Positions 1 through 11,408 of a stretch of 64,000 bases of DNA are shown piece after piece (the first letter of the stretch is position 1; every line of letters begins with the position of its first letter). This DNA is from Globodera rostochiensis (taxonomy: Eukaryota > Nematoda > Chromadorea > Rhabditida > Heteroderidae). The notes below the pieces were generated by a model. That model was not told the DNA's origin, searched no databases, and worked only from the letters and a program-made list of their open reading frames with translations. Made by a program: the position numbers and the translations under genes. The stretch lies in NCBI GenBank assembly GCA_018350325.1, contig JAEVLN010000026.1, positions 496,001 through 560,000 of the forward strand, given 5' to 3'.

Positions 1-206
1 CGAAATCAGTTATAGGCTTTTACAGAGAGTCCGGCAGTGCCGTTCTTTAATGTGAGCCATAGGGATGCCACCAACTTCTCAATTGTGATAATTAGAGACC
101 TAACAAGATCAGACTTTTATGAACGCTTCATTTTTAATAAATATTAATATTTTGTTGTTTCATTCCCAACTTTTTTGAAGAACAGATGAAATATTATTAT
201 AAAGTA

Positions 207-3154
207 TTAACGGATTGTCAACATTGGTGGCTCAATTCCATCCCCAGCAGTTGGAGTAGCACGGAAGTTGGAAAAGCCATTTTTGAAAATTTTTCGATAA
301 AATTGCTCCGCATCGCCCAACACATCGGCCAGGCATCGTCTGAGACGAAAATAGTTCGTCTGATCAGTGCTGATCCGTTCAAAGAGAAGCACTTCGCCCG
401 TCCGACGATGCTCAATGCGCCACGGGCTGGGGGAATCAGTTGGTGGACCAGTAGTTTGAAAATGGATCAGAAATGGACGCCGATCGGCCTCCGTCTCCGC
501 TTGCAATAAATTCTTAAACCAATATAAATTGTTTTTCGACTTTAAATCGGTAAAATATTATACATCTTTTCAAAAGCTTTTTTTCGTTATAACTAGGGTT
601 GGTCCCCCTCCCCCCTCCCGAACCCCGACTTTTTTTGGTCGGGGTGTTCGTCCCCGACCCCGAGTTTGATTTGGTTAGATTTAAAAAAAAAAGTTATAAC
701 GAAAGTTTGAAAGTGATCGATTAGGTGGGGAACGAGTCGATGGTTGTCCTTTAAAACTGTCCTATTCTTCGGCACTATTGGATTTTAACAACAATTCTCA
801 AAATTTGCCGTTTTGCAGAGTTCGATGAGTTCTGCACATGCACTTGGCAAAATGAAGTCCACCAAAATGATCCGGCCATCTGACGACAATGTTTTGCTGC
901 CGTCGTCGGAATGATCACAATTTGTTGGCAAATAGTGGGCCCAATGGGCAATCACTTCCGCACTAGGCGCAGTTCTCGTATTCGGCAGCTTCAAATTGTT
1001 TTTTCAAGATTAGCAGATCTCGGCATTTATATATAGGCTTCAGGAATGTAACCGGATGCCAAAAAAATGCTCTAAAAAAATGTCCGGAAACCGGCATGCC
1101 GGACCCAAAAATGTCTGGGAATCCGGCATCCGTAATCGGCAGATTCGAAATCTTAGAAATCTGACTTTTCAATTTTTTTTGACACCCTCATAAGGAAATT
1201 GTGCCCTAATATTTTAAATGAAAACATTTCGAAGCTAAATTATTAAAAATTTTTATCCCCGACTCCGGGCGGGGATGAGTACCAGGGATCCTCGTTTTTG
1301 GGGATGAGCAAACCGGAGAACGGGGACGGGGATGGGGATGGCGCCGGAGGGGGACGGGGATGAGGATAGCCGGGGAGGGACGGGGACGAGGATGACCGGT
1401 GTGGACGGGGATGAGGATGACCGGGGGGGACGGGGATGAGGATGGTCGGGGCGGACGGGGATGAAGATGGCCGGGAGGACGGGGATGAGGATGGCGCCGG
1501 GGGGGGGGGGGGACGGGGATGAGGATGGCCGGGGGGACGGGGATGAGGATGGCCGGGAATGCCCGTCCCCGCCCCTCCCCCGGGGCCAACCCTACGTTGA
1601 ACCATATTTGTATTGCAAATAAACCCCAAAAATGGACAGCCGAGGACAATGCAGAATTGTCGGAATGCGCAACAGTTCGTCCAATTGCCAAAATTTTGAA
1701 GAGTCGGTAACCTTTAGCATATTGAGCTGAGTTGGACGCATTGGCTGCAGAATGTCCAAATATGCGAACATCTTTATGCAAAATAAAATTACGTTTTCAA
1801 ATCGAAAATAATAATGGACCTGCCCCACGGCAATATAGTAAGTAGTAAAGGTTTGCACTAGGGTTGTTGGTGGTCGGTTTTAAACCGGAGGTACCGGTTT
1901 TCGGTTAGGCCGGTTTTCCGACCCCCCGGTTTTTGATTTTGGGCCAAAAAAACCGGTTTCAATTCGGTTAACCGACCGCCAACTACCCTAGTTTGCACCT
2001 CCCGCCACCCCATTTTTTGAAAAAAAAATTTTAAAGGTGTTTTTAGGGGAGTCCGAATATGACATGCACAATTCAGCCAATTTTGATCCCCAAACTCAAA
2101 TTCAAACACTTTTTGGAAAATTCAAAATTCTCCAAAGATCAATTTTGGCCTCAAAAGCATTCAAAATGCACAAAATTACAACAAAAAGCCACTATTAACC
2201 TGCCCCTCTTCTGCCGTGTCAGATTGATTGCCCATTTATGTGTCACTTTAATGTCCGGAATACCGGACCTTAAAATGTGCGAGAAATTTCCAAATCTCAA
2301 AAAATTTGATTTTTTTCTAATTTTTTTCGCCCTTCCGCGTTGCAGTTTTTGGACCATTTTTTAACAGATTCCATTAAAAATTCATAAGCCAAAAAGTGCG
2401 GAAACCATAATTTCAGACCTAAACATGGTCAGAAATATGACCCAAAACCAAAAAATTTTTTGGGTTTTTTGTACAAGAAGTTTGGGTCAACTTTGAGTAA
2501 AACCCAAAAAATTTTTGGGTTTGTGTCCAAGTTTCCGGTCTCTAGTCAGAAATCCCCGGTTACATCCCTAGAACACAACACCTCTCTGAGCTGTTCCCGC
2601 GGGAAGTTGTCTAAAAGTAGTGTTAGCTGACAACCGCGAAATAGCACTAGCGAATATTTAAGCACACACATTTGGGCTCGATAAAGACGCTTAATAGCAA
2701 AATTAAATTTTAAAAATTAATAAAAAACTAAATAAACTAAGAGGAGCGCGACCTTGTTGAATGCTGGGTTGCCAACTTGTTTCACATGGAGAAGCACTTC
2801 GCCCTTCAGGCGAAAATGTTTGGCCAAGTCGGCCCCACTTACCCTCAGGTCATCAAATTGCCGATTTGCCTCAGGCAAATTCTTGGCTAACCCCTCCAAA
2901 AAAGGGTCAAAATGTTCGATCACGTGCACATTTGGCACATTTTGTTCACAAATTGCATGGAACCGCCGGCAGACGGGCTGAACATGGCGCAACAATTCGC
3001 GTCGGCTCAGCATTTTGAACGAGTCCGTCCACAACTCGGTGGGCAACCAAATTTGCATCCTAAAATCCCAAAAATTCATAAAATATGGCAATATGAGTAA
3101 GGATTGCTCAAATGACAACAAAATTAATTGCTGACCCGCAAAGCTGAGTTCCAT
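207..3154 (-). CDS. F-box-like protein gene, fragmentary model with transposon-filled introns
   Basis: Three minus-strand coding blocks may belong to one gene. The first (about 3058-2763) begins MQIWLPTELWTDSF and continues with VCRRFHAIC; the spacing LPTELW...L...LL...VCRRF is the F-box signature, the SKP1-binding motif of SCF ubiquitin ligase adaptors. The second (about 990-800) holds APSAEVIAHWAHYLP, and the third (506-207) holds RPFLIHFQTT and WRIEHRRTGEVLLFER before a stop. The later blocks have the look of the substrate-side domain in nematode F-box families, but I cannot name it. ATG 3154 or 3058 could start the protein. I could not find clean GT/AG sites at every junction. The roughly 1.8 kb between blocks one and two holds a G-rich minisatellite and a hAT MITE, so the gene may be decaying. 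The F-box call is fairly good; joining the blocks is inference. Confidence 0.42.
1255..1591. repeat. G-rich minisatellite
   Basis: Tandem degenerate units of the form GGGGATGAGGATGGCCGGG, about 20-30 bp each, fill this stretch and make long artefactual open frames on both strands. The right end reads CCAACCCTA, which matches the terminal sequence of hAT-like MITEs elsewhere in the window. It may be an expanded MITE; no left terminus is visible. Confidence 0.8.
1859..1990. mobile_element. hAT-type MITE, 132 bp, with perfect 8-bp target duplication
   Basis: The element starts TAGGGTTGTTGGTGGTCGG and ends CCGACCGCCAACTACCCTA, forming imperfect terminal inverted repeats. It is flanked by GTTTGCAC at 1851-1858 and GTTTGCAC at 1991-1998, the 8-bp duplication typical of hAT transposons. 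It has no coding capacity. A related copy lies at 11122-11261 and half a copy near 59339. Confidence 0.85.
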
Positions 3155-3236
3155 AGGAATGTTCCATTTCAGTGGAAGATATCATATAAAATAAGTTCAA
3201 AAGCTAAATTTGTTAATAATTTATTTTAGTGATGTT

Positions 3237-3680
3237 TAGGGCCCGGATATATGTGCTAAAAAACCCAAAATATGTATGTTTTTATGTGCTAAAAAATGCC
3301 AAAATATGTGCTAAAAATCCCAAAAAATGCCAAAATATGTGCTAAAATATGTGCCAAAAATGGCCAAAATCTAGTCATTTTATGCATAAAAACCTTCAAA
3401 ATTCATCTATCTTTATTAATTTTGCTTCTACAGTTGTAAATATGCTATTCACATGTTTTGGAAAATTTTATAAAAAATATCAAAAGTAAAAAATTTTAGG
3501 AAAAAAGTCGATCCTTAGGGGGTGTATTTTTCGTTTTTATTGCATTTTTGCTAAGGAATTTTTGAAAAATGTCGAAATATGTGTTCAAAAATTTTTCAAA
3601 ACAAATACTATTTTTGGACTTCTCTCATGGATAAGGAATCCACGAAAAAAATATGTTAAAACATAAAAATCCGGGCCCTA
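3237..3680. mobile_element. hAT-type MITE, 444 bp, 8-bp target duplication
   Basis: Left end TAGGGCCCGGAT and right end ATCCGGGCCCTA are inverted repeats. GTGATGTT flanks both sides (3229-3236 and 3681-3688). The interior is an AT-rich run of ATATGTGCTAAAAATGCC-like units. Similar ATATGTGC/ATATGCAC-rich tracts recur near 16940, 32050, 37450, 46210 and 52400, so this is one member of a dispersed group. Confidence 0.85.
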
Positions 3681-3924
3681 GTGATGTTATATTGACTAAT
3701 AAACGTGAAATATTAACGAAAAACCCCAAAAAATATTGACCAAACCCCAACCCCCAAAAAGTGCCAGATATTGATTAAAAAATGTGCTAAAACTGACTGA
3801 GTCCAGATAAAAAAGAATTTTTTAAAGGGGCATTTTTGGAAGAAAAAATGATTTTAAGGGCAGATTTTTAGTTTTTATTGCAAATGCCGGTAAAATTAAA
3901 AAATACGTGCTCCTCACCAAATCC

Positions 3925-4250
3925 CATAAATTATATATCAATCGACTCCAATCTAAGCCTAACGCACGAATCTGTAAAAAGTTTTTTGCGGAAACCACTT
4001 TGAAGGGGACTGAAGTGTCTTTTGACTGGGGACTCAGTTATCCACTGATTAAAAAAATGGGAAAAATCACTCATATATGCTTTCAAAATTACGAATTCGA
4101 ATTAGAAAATCAAAATTGAGCATCTAAAACGGGGTTTGGACCGGTTTAAATTTTTGAAAATTAAGGAGACAACTTTTAAGTAACAAAAGCCGCATAAAAT
4201 AAAATTAAAGGCCGCTGGCGGCCCGCCAACAGCGAGCATGCGATGACGGA
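3925..4250. repeat. Dispersed repeat R1, copy 1
   Basis: The block runs from ATATATCAATCGACTCC through GGGACTGAAGTGTCTTTTGACTGGGGACTCAG to AAAGGCCGCTGGCGGCCCGCC. The same order of sequence occurs near 28275-28660, 54140-54400 and 55545-55730. Short open frames through it are not conserved, so I treat it as a non-coding repeat of unknown class. Confidence 0.6.
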
Positions 4251-4640
4251 ACTTTTTACGGATTCATGCTTAGGCTTAGAGTGGAGTCGAATGATAAATA
4301 ATTTATGGGATTTTGCTGAGGTACACGTATTCATCAATATTTCCCAAATGCCTAAATATAATGGCGAAAAAATTGATTTATTCTTAAAAAGCTCCGAAAT
4401 ATTCAATTTATTGTCTAAAAAGTCTCTCCTCTAATTTAAAGTTTTCGAAATAAATGAAACAGTTTTGAAAGTCATTTTCCCTCATACCATTATCAACCAA
4501 TGAAAATTGGGAAATTTGGTGGCCCCTCCTACCCACCCATCTTATCCACGTCAACACATCCACCAATTTTGGGCAGAAGCAAGACACTAAAAACAGAAAA
4601 AAATCAAAATTTTTCATTTAGTTGTAATAAGTAATAAAGA

Positions 4641-5762
4641 ATGAATTTGTTGCTTATATTATTTCTATTTTTAAATGCTTCACATTTAATTTTGACGGTT
4701 AATGAACCAAAAATCGGAAAAATTCTACCAACTTTTGATGAAATATATGGGAAAGGATGGGACGAAGCTGACCATGAAAAAATAAAAGTGGAAACATCGC
4801 CGTTAAACTCACTAAATGAACAAGCTGATCCTGATGACAATATAGATCAGGATGTTGAAGCTTATAATTCCGATTCGACTGATCAGAATCTTACACAGGA
4901 AGACCCTGATCGCATTGATCAAAGTGATGATGAAACAATTGAAGGAATTAATGATGAAAATGAATTCTCTGAGCAAGAAAAACGAGAAATTATTTCCAAA
5001 TTTCACGCGATGAGAGAGAAATATAAGAAAAAGGGAAAATTACCTGAAATAGAAAAGGTTAAAATTGAGCATAAAATTGGAAAAGATTTGGGAGTTTACC
5101 GCAAGAAAATTTATCAATGGAAAAAAGAATTTGGCTTAAGCCGCAAAATAAAAAGAAATAAAAATGATTTTTATGCAAAGAAAAAGCGCAAATTTATTGA
5201 GCGAATGGATAAAATCAAAATGAGTCAATTTGGGGAACAGAAAAAACTTGCTAAAGATTTGTGTATTTCTGAAGACACATTTTATTCTTGGAAAAAAGAA
5301 TTTGGACTTCCCGTCAAAAGTAAATGAATTTATTTTTCAAAAATTATTAAATTTAATTTAGCGCAAATTAAATACTCCGAAAGCGAGAAATTGGAACTGA
5401 TTGGAAAATATTACAAAATTAAGCAAAGAAATCCCAAAATTAGTGAACGTGATATTGCCAATATTCTAAATATTGGTAAAGCGTCACTATATAGATGGAA
5501 AAAACAATTTGTAAATTCCGTTAATGAACATTCATTGCCGGAGAATGGCTCAACTTATGCGGATAACGAGTATTCAAAATAAAAATATTAATTTTGTAGA
5601 AATAAAACAGCAAATTTAATTTTAGATTTAATTAAATTTTTTGATTGTAGCATTTCTGAACATCCAATGGCCTCGTCGGATGATAATTTGTGGGCCTGGA
5701 ATCTCGCACAGAAAAAAAGGACAGAAGTGGGCACACTCCGTGAAGAAATAAAGTCGAAATGA
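4641..5762 (+). CDS. SHTH-A: secreted helix-turn-helix repeat protein, 332 aa, three exons
   Basis: Exons 4641-5319, 5362-5569 and 5651-5762 sum to 999 bases in one frame. Introns are GT-AG, phases 1 and 2. The product starts with a hydrophobic signal peptide (residues 1-20), followed by the family block PTFDEIYGKGWDE, an Asp/Glu/Asn-rich region to about residue 115, and three HTH-like units, each ending in a W-K-K motif (KIYQWKKEFG, TFYSWKKEFG, SLYRWKKQF). The tail contains DNLWAWNLAQKKRTE. Compared with other copies a short deletion after KKRTE shifts the last codons to VGTLREEIKSK, so the C-terminus is private. A TTTAG acceptor lies about 20 bases before the ATG. Function is not known; secretion, DNA contact and nuclear targeting are inferred from sequence features only. 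This start is the only ATG in frame with the signal peptide. Confidence 0.82.
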
Positions 5763-6567
5763 TATATTTTCTAATTTATCTGAACAAAACTTTTTTATTT
5801 ACATTTCTAAGATTCTTCGAAGCTGTTCTATTATAACTTTAAGCCAGATTTTTATAAAAATTTTCAGAGGAAATCAAATTGGATATCTGGACTAGAGATC
5901 GGAATTTTCAACTGACACGGGCAATGGTTTGCCGACCTACACGGGCAAGGGCTACACTGGCTAAAAACCCGTGTTGCCCGTGAACCCGTAAAACTCGTGG
6001 CCAGCAAAAACACGGGGGGCCGTACACGGGCAAAGGTTTTTTTGAAGAAAAAAAAAATTCATGCTCAGATATTAAAATTTGAAGTATTTTGTCAATAAAA
6101 CACTAAATAAAATATTAAACAATATAAAAATTACTTAAATATTTTATTATAGACATTTTCAACAATCCCATCGAAATACGCAGTTAGGACAAATTTAAAC
6201 ATTTTCGTTAAGAAAAAGCGCTACAATTTTGCCGATTGCGAATTTTTTAAAAATGCAAAATTTCTTTGAGAACTGCTTCACTTCTGCTGCTGGAGAGGAG
6301 GGGGTCGGGCGGTGCCAAAAGAGGCGCCGCCGAGGAAATTTTGAATTTTTGTCTTAATTTGTTAACAGATTTGCAACCAAATTTTTTTTTTAAAGATTTA
6401 ACAAGATTTATTAAGAAAATTGATCCAATAATTACCATGATGTTCCGGTTCTGGAACCGCGTAGCCGCCAAACGCCGGAACCAAAACTGCCAGAAAAATG
6501 GAACCGGGACATCATTGATAATTATTTAAAATTACCCATTCATTTTCAAATTAAGAATTTTTTAAAT
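5763..6567. other. Intergenic region, no gene seen
   Basis: AT-rich sequence. About 5900-6035 holds short GACACGGGCAATGG/ACACGGGCAAGGG-type repeats. About 6240-6440 is a copy of the SINE-like dispersed repeat (CTTCACTTCTGCTG, GGCGCCGCCGAGGAAATTTTG, TTGTTAACAGATTTGCAACC) also seen near 32280, 35815, 48280 and 61160. I see no supported coding sequence. Confidence 0.6.
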
Positions 6568-6915
6568 ATTCGGTGATTTGGTCCAACCAAAAATTAAAAT
6601 TCCAAATGATGGCAGGAGATGTCTTCGACTAATCCCGCGGCTTTTCCACGAACCGTCGGGAAAAATGGAAGCCAGCCAATTGCTGTAGAAAAAGTCCAAT
6701 ACGCCCAACCAATCCTTAAACATTTCAATTTTAATGGTTAGTTTTAGTTAACTAAATTCTTATACAAACAAATCGGAATTCTGACCTTTCGATCATTTTT
6801 AATTTATACCGGAATTGCCCACACAACAAAAAGGGCGTAGAATGACTTTTGAAACTTTTTGTGCCGAACGATGGTGACAATTTCGGCAACATAAAGTGCC
6901 ATTGACAGAATGGTT
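6568..6915 (-). pseudogene. Srg/Srv-like chemoreceptor fragment, two exons
   Basis: On the minus strand a first exon reads MALYVAEIVTIVRHKKF and QKSFYALFVVWAIP, then a GTATAAATT donor at 6808-6809. A following exon from 6714 reads DWLGVLDFFYSNWLASIFP. The pattern of a transmembrane start, a basic loop, then SFYxLFVVxAIPD is typical of the Srg/Srv/Srx group of nematode 7TM chemosensory receptors. No further exons are visible downstream, where repeat sequence begins, so this looks like a truncated gene. The class assignment is from memory of the family pattern and is tentative. Confidence 0.4.
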
Positions 6916-7382
6916 AAACAAATGGTTAAGTAGGATGATTAGAATTTGAATCAAGAGAGACCAATCGACAAAGTCCATCATAATTCAATAAAGATTTTTG
7001 AATAATATAACGCAACAAATAAATCTTTTTTTTTCTAAAATCTCACTTGGTATTGAATTTCTGACATTCAAACGGACAAATAAAATGTATTCGTCTTTCT
7101 TTTGATTAAAATTCTTTGTCTAAACATTACAATTTTAGTTTCAAACAATAATAATGCGAGCAACTACAAACAATGAATAAACGGTGACTAACATTGGACT
7201 AATATTAATTTCCAAAAAGCGTTTAATCAGATTTTTTAATTAAAATGCAATCTTTCTTTAAGCAAAATTTTTTTGTATTATTTTATAGTTCAAAATTGTT
7301 GCTTGAATGTTTGAAATAAATTTAATAATGAAGCAATTTAACCGTTTTGTGGGATAAATTTATTTAAGTTTGTTACCAGACT

Positions 7383-7490
7383 TGCCCGCATAAAAAAAGG
7401 GTGTAGAATGAGTTTTAACATTTTGTATCGAACGATGGCGACAATTTGGGCAATTAAAGTGAAGGAAATGTTATCAAATGGTTACGAAGA
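7383..7490 (-). pseudogene. Second Srg/Srv-like first-exon relic
   Basis: Minus-strand sequence TLIAQIVAIVRYKM..., then LILHPFFMRASL and a GTAACA donor, aligns to the exon at 6810-6915 (both lie just before a donor site). The preceding sequence is out of frame, so this is a decayed duplicate. No second exon was found between this point and 6981. Confidence 0.35.
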
Positions 7491-8050
7491 TAATTGGAAT
7501 TCGACTGAAATGGACTGAGTTTTTTTTCCGAATATCAAAATTGCTTAAAAACTTTTGATTTCTAAAGATATATTTTGTGCAAAAAATAAAATTCTTGAAG
7601 AATCTTACAAGAAAAATTTGAATTTTTATTGCATTTTTATTAAGAAGATTTTCTGATAAAAGGTCGAAATAGACACAAAAAATCTTCAGAATCCTAAAAT
7701 AGGCTCGAGCCTATTTGACTCAAAAATCCCAAAAAAGGTTTTTTCTAGGCCCGAATAGCCTCGTTAAAACGACGAAATTTCCGACTAAAGACATCTTTTT
7801 CGTGCATAACTCGCCTAAACAAGGCTGTAATAGGCAAAACAACCTAAAGTATCAACCCTGGTAATTTATCAAAAACTTTTTCAATAAGAAACTAAATAAT
7901 ACTTAACAAAATCTAAAAATATTTAAAGGGTTAATGCCACTACACACAAAAAAGAGGAAAGTTTTTTATTTCCAATTATCTTTTTTATTATTTTCTGTTT
8001 TGTTATAATTAAAATTACATAAACAAAATGTAAAAGTAAATTGTTATTTA

Positions 8051-9598
8051 TTAGTTCCACAATTGCTGAAGCGTTTTGAAATGTTCCGTCATTTCATTTG
8101 TCCCATCTCTGCAATTGTTAGCCAATTCCACAGAATGTGGCGTATCGTCTATTTGGTTGCTGCACCGTAAATAAAAAAACCTTTTTAAAAGTCGGGCAAC
8201 GCGTCTTTTCAGCAACGGATGGTGTCTAAAAAATGTTTTAATTTTTTTCAAATTTTTAAAATTTATAATAAAAAATGAATAAAATGTTTACGTTATCACA
8301 GAGATTTCAATTGCTCCAGCAAGAATTGTGCCGACCAAAACGAGGAATGAATAAATCAAATTCATTTGATATTCTTCCTTGGCCACATTGGTCGTAACGA
8401 TTATGCACAAAATAACCAATGACAAATTGGACAAAAAAATGCACAAAAAAGTAGGAAAAAGTTGTTTGGCAGTTTTCACATTTTCCAATACCTTTTTAAT
8501 TATAAATTAATATTTATAAACAAAATTGGAATTGAGAATACTTGATATCGTTGTCCAATGTGATAATTGTTGTGAGATGCTTCTTCAAGTTGACTATCAT
8601 ATTTTCGTCGATTGTAACGCCCAATTATGATTATCATCTGCCAAAAAATAAAATATATTTAATTCATAATATTTTAATAAAATATTTACCAAAAATTCCA
8701 CAAAGCTCACTACAGTAGAAAAAATAGATGTGAGTAAATTGAATTTTGATATTGCCCATGATTGCCCATTGGTTATCGTGTTGACTAAAGCGATGATGAA
8801 CTTAAATTTTTTTAATAATTTAAATAATTAAATTTTTGTTAAATTATTAAATCGAAGACTTACCGTAATGCTAAACCAAGCCAAATTAAAATGAATTTTT
8901 CGATAATTTTCATATGAATTTGTGCATACGGTGGCCATAAATCGTTCAATGATCAATGCGTGGCCAAGCATTCGACGATAAAATGCGTCGAAATTCATTA
9001 AATCCTAAAGATATTTTCATAATTTTAAGATTGAATTTCAAAACAATTGTTAGGGGCATTGCCATCTATTTGGTAACGCTAGAAAGTTATTTTTCTTGAC
9101 AAAAAAAACCCATAAAGATGGAAAAATTAAATATAGTAAACATAAATTTTCATTAATGTATAAAAGATCTATATTTGAATTTAGGAAAGGGCCGATATTG
9201 GTTTTGTTTTGAACGCGGCTTTAATTTTGTATTTTTTGTCTTTTTCGAATAACATTAATTAAGCAGAATAAAACGGGTTTATTTTTGCACCTATTCTGAA
9301 CGCATAATAATCCAATCCCAAATTGCCAAATTACTTGAAGAATCAAGTTAGACGGTGCAAAAACATCATTGTTGGAAATTAATTTGAGGAGAAGCATCGC
9401 TAATCGGTCCAACACCAAGAAAACGACGGTCACACTCTGAGTGATCAGAATGCATTTCAGATTTGGATGCAACAGTTTGGTGGACCCGATCACGCCCAAG
9501 GTCAGACAAGCGACGGCCAACACGACAATGTCGATGACGAATTCGATTGAGAAAAATGTGTAGGCAAAAAGGACAACGGTGCCGGACGGAGATGCCAT
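8051..9598 (-). CDS. Sre-class 7TM chemoreceptor gene 1, 328 aa, six exons
   Basis: Exons on the minus strand are 9598-9335, 9004-8864, 8800-8690, 8637-8542, 8491-8292 and 8225-8051, with GT-AG junctions. They sum to 987 bases in one frame ending at a TAA. The product starts MASPSGTVVLFAYTFFS, has several hydrophobic segments, the motif IIERFMATVCTNSYENY, and later HIGQRYQVLENVKTAKQL. An ER.xAT...YE motif and an RYQ..EN motif are typical of serpentine receptor class epsilon (Sre), G-protein-coupled chemosensory receptors of the plasma membrane of sensory neurons. Gene 2 at 15041-16471 has exactly the same exon lengths, which supports every junction. An upstream in-frame ATG at 9643 exists, but gene 2 supports MASPSG as the start. 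The ligand cannot be told. Confidence 0.85.
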
Positions 9599-10084
9599 TT
9601 TCAAATAAATAAAATGGAAAATTGAATCAATGTAATAATTCAAATCTAATATGATAACAAAAATTATATTTGAAAGGAAAAAATTATGGGTTTAATTCTT
9701 TCGTAGGCTTTCATTTTCTGTGTGAATGATGATTGTTTCATATTGGACCTAAGCAGATGAAAATTATATTACATTAAGTCAGCTGGCCAAAATGGTTGGG
9801 GTGAATGCCACTTTCTTTCGTTATTCGGCATTTTTTCGTAGAATTGTTAACATTTATAAATTAATTACAGCCTAAGCCGTCAGTTGCACACATCATTCAT
9901 TAAAAGGTGGCATCATTTGAAATTCATTAAAGTACAAAAAATATTTTTAAGACCCTTTCATTGGAAATCGAATTTTTTGTTGCGTATTCACTAAGTTTAT
10001 TGGTGGCGCATGTCGCCTTGATCAATGGGCGCCGTGCCCTACTTTTTCTTTTTTGATATTAAATACTTACAAATTAATATCATT

Positions 10085-10662
10085 TTTTTAATACAATTTT
10101 TATTATTACTTAGAGATTTTTTATTCTTATCTGGATTACTTTTAATTGACAAAGTTTTGACGGTCAACGAACAAAAAGTTGGGAAAATTCGACCAACTTT
10201 TGATGAAATATATGGGAAAGGATGGGACGAAAATGACCATGAAAAAATAAAAGTGGAAACATCGCCGTTAAACTCGGGAGAAAATGCACTAAATGAACAA
10301 GCTGATCATGATGACAATATAGATCAGGATGTTGAAGCTTATAATTCGGATTCGATTGATCAGAATCTTACACAGGAAGACCCGGATCGCATTGATCAAA
10401 GTGATGATGAAACAATTGAAGGAATTAATGATGAAAATGAATTCTCTGAGAAAGAAAAACGAGAAATTATTTCCAAATTTCCTGCGATGAGAGAAGAAGT
10501 CAAAAAAGTAAGAAAATGCGCAGCAACAGAAAAAGTTAAATCGAGTGTACATCTGAACATCCGATGGCCTCGCCGGATGATAATTTGTGGGCCTGGAATT
10601 TCGCAAAGAAAAAAAGAACAGAAAGAATAGAGTTGAACACTCCATGAAGAAATAAAGACATT
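10085..10662 (+). pseudogene. SHTH-B: internally deleted family member
   Basis: This copy keeps a hydrophobic leader, VNEQKVGKIRPTFDEIYGKG, the acidic region and the start of HTH unit 1. It then jumps after EKVKSS straight into exon 3 sequence (CATCTGAACATCCGATGGCC), read in the wrong frame. Most of the HTH units and exon 2 are gone. The canonical MNLLL start is replaced by a different upstream leader whose nearest ATG is at 10025. An open frame of 201 codons survives, so a short secreted acidic protein is still possible, but a deletion derivative is more likely. Confidence 0.75.
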
Positions 10663-11121
10663 GTTCAGCAATTTGCATTATTTTGGTGGATAAAAATGTT
10701 AAAAATACGACTAAATATGAATAAATATCAAAAATGACGAATAACCAAATAATCGAAAAATCTCTTTTTTATAATTAAAAAGCAGTTAAAAATCAAATAC
10801 ATTCAACTCACACCTCAATTAAAATAAATTAACATTTTTTGAAAAAGTTTTGTCATGAATAAAAATCAGATTAGGGATCTGTTTTTTAGAATTAAAAATG
10901 CGATCTTTAAAGGTGCATTTTTCGTTTAATTACATTTTCTTAAGGAATTTTCGGATAAAATAGGTCAACAAATTCGACATATGGTAGATTATAAATAAGG
11001 AGCGGATTTTTAGGTGCTAAAAAGATTCATTTAAGGTACCTAAATAAGTGCTAAAAACCATAAATAAGGGTGCTTAAATAATTGATCAAATAATTGTCAA
11101 AAATTTTTTTGAAATTTTGGT
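10663..11121. other. Intergenic region, no gene seen
   Basis: AT-rich. It contains a stretch (about 10690-10960) with inverted similarity to 58110-58380, including CGATCTTTAAAGGTGCATTTTTCG and GAATAACCAAATAATCG-like sequence, next to SHTH-B here and SHTH-L there. These are therefore duplicated flanks. I see nothing coding. Confidence 0.5.
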
Positions 11122-11261
11122 TAGGGTAGTTGGCGGTCGGTTAACCGAACCGAAAACCGGCTTTTTTTGGCCCAAAACCCGAAACCGAAAACCGGGGGTC
11201 GTCAAACCGGCCTAACCGAAAACTGGTACCCCCGTTTTAAAACCGACCGCCAATTACCCTA
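11122..11261. mobile_element. hAT-type MITE, copy related to 1859-1990
   Basis: Ends are TAGGGTAGTTGGCGGTCGG and CCGACCGCCAATTACCCTA. The flanks ATTTTGGT and ATTTTGTA match at six of eight positions, consistent with an aged 8-bp target duplication. Confidence 0.7.
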
Positions 11262-11408
11262 ATTTTGTAGGAGTGCATTTTTGCTCAAGGCCAATATTTT
11301 GGAATTTTCCCAAAATTCTCTTAAGAATAAAGCAATAAAACAAAAAAAGTGGCCGACCTTTTAAAATTCAAAAATTTGTTATCATTTTTTATATATTTAT
11401 AAAATAGT

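Noticed and set aside
594..700. Possible small hAT element with GTTATAAC on both sides
   Set aside because: The left end TAGGGTTGG fits, but the right end has no CCCTA terminus, and GTTATAAC is its own reverse complement, so the match may be chance.
1206..1781. Open frame rich in Pro-His-Arg (HPHPRP)
   Set aside because: It is the translation of the G-rich minisatellite at 1255-1591 in reverse; other phases are open as well.
2059..2364. Plus frame of 101 codons
   Set aside because: It is low-complexity, Lys/Phe-rich and covers an ATGTCCGGAATACCGGACC repeat also seen near 1080. There is no protein-like pattern.
4812..5006. Conserved antisense frame of about 64 codons (MKFGNNFSFFLL-type) opposite the acidic region of every SHTH copy
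   Set aside because: It appears in all copies because the sense strand is so conserved and rich in GAT/GAA codons. It has no start context, splice or promoter of its own, so it is a shadow of the sense gene.
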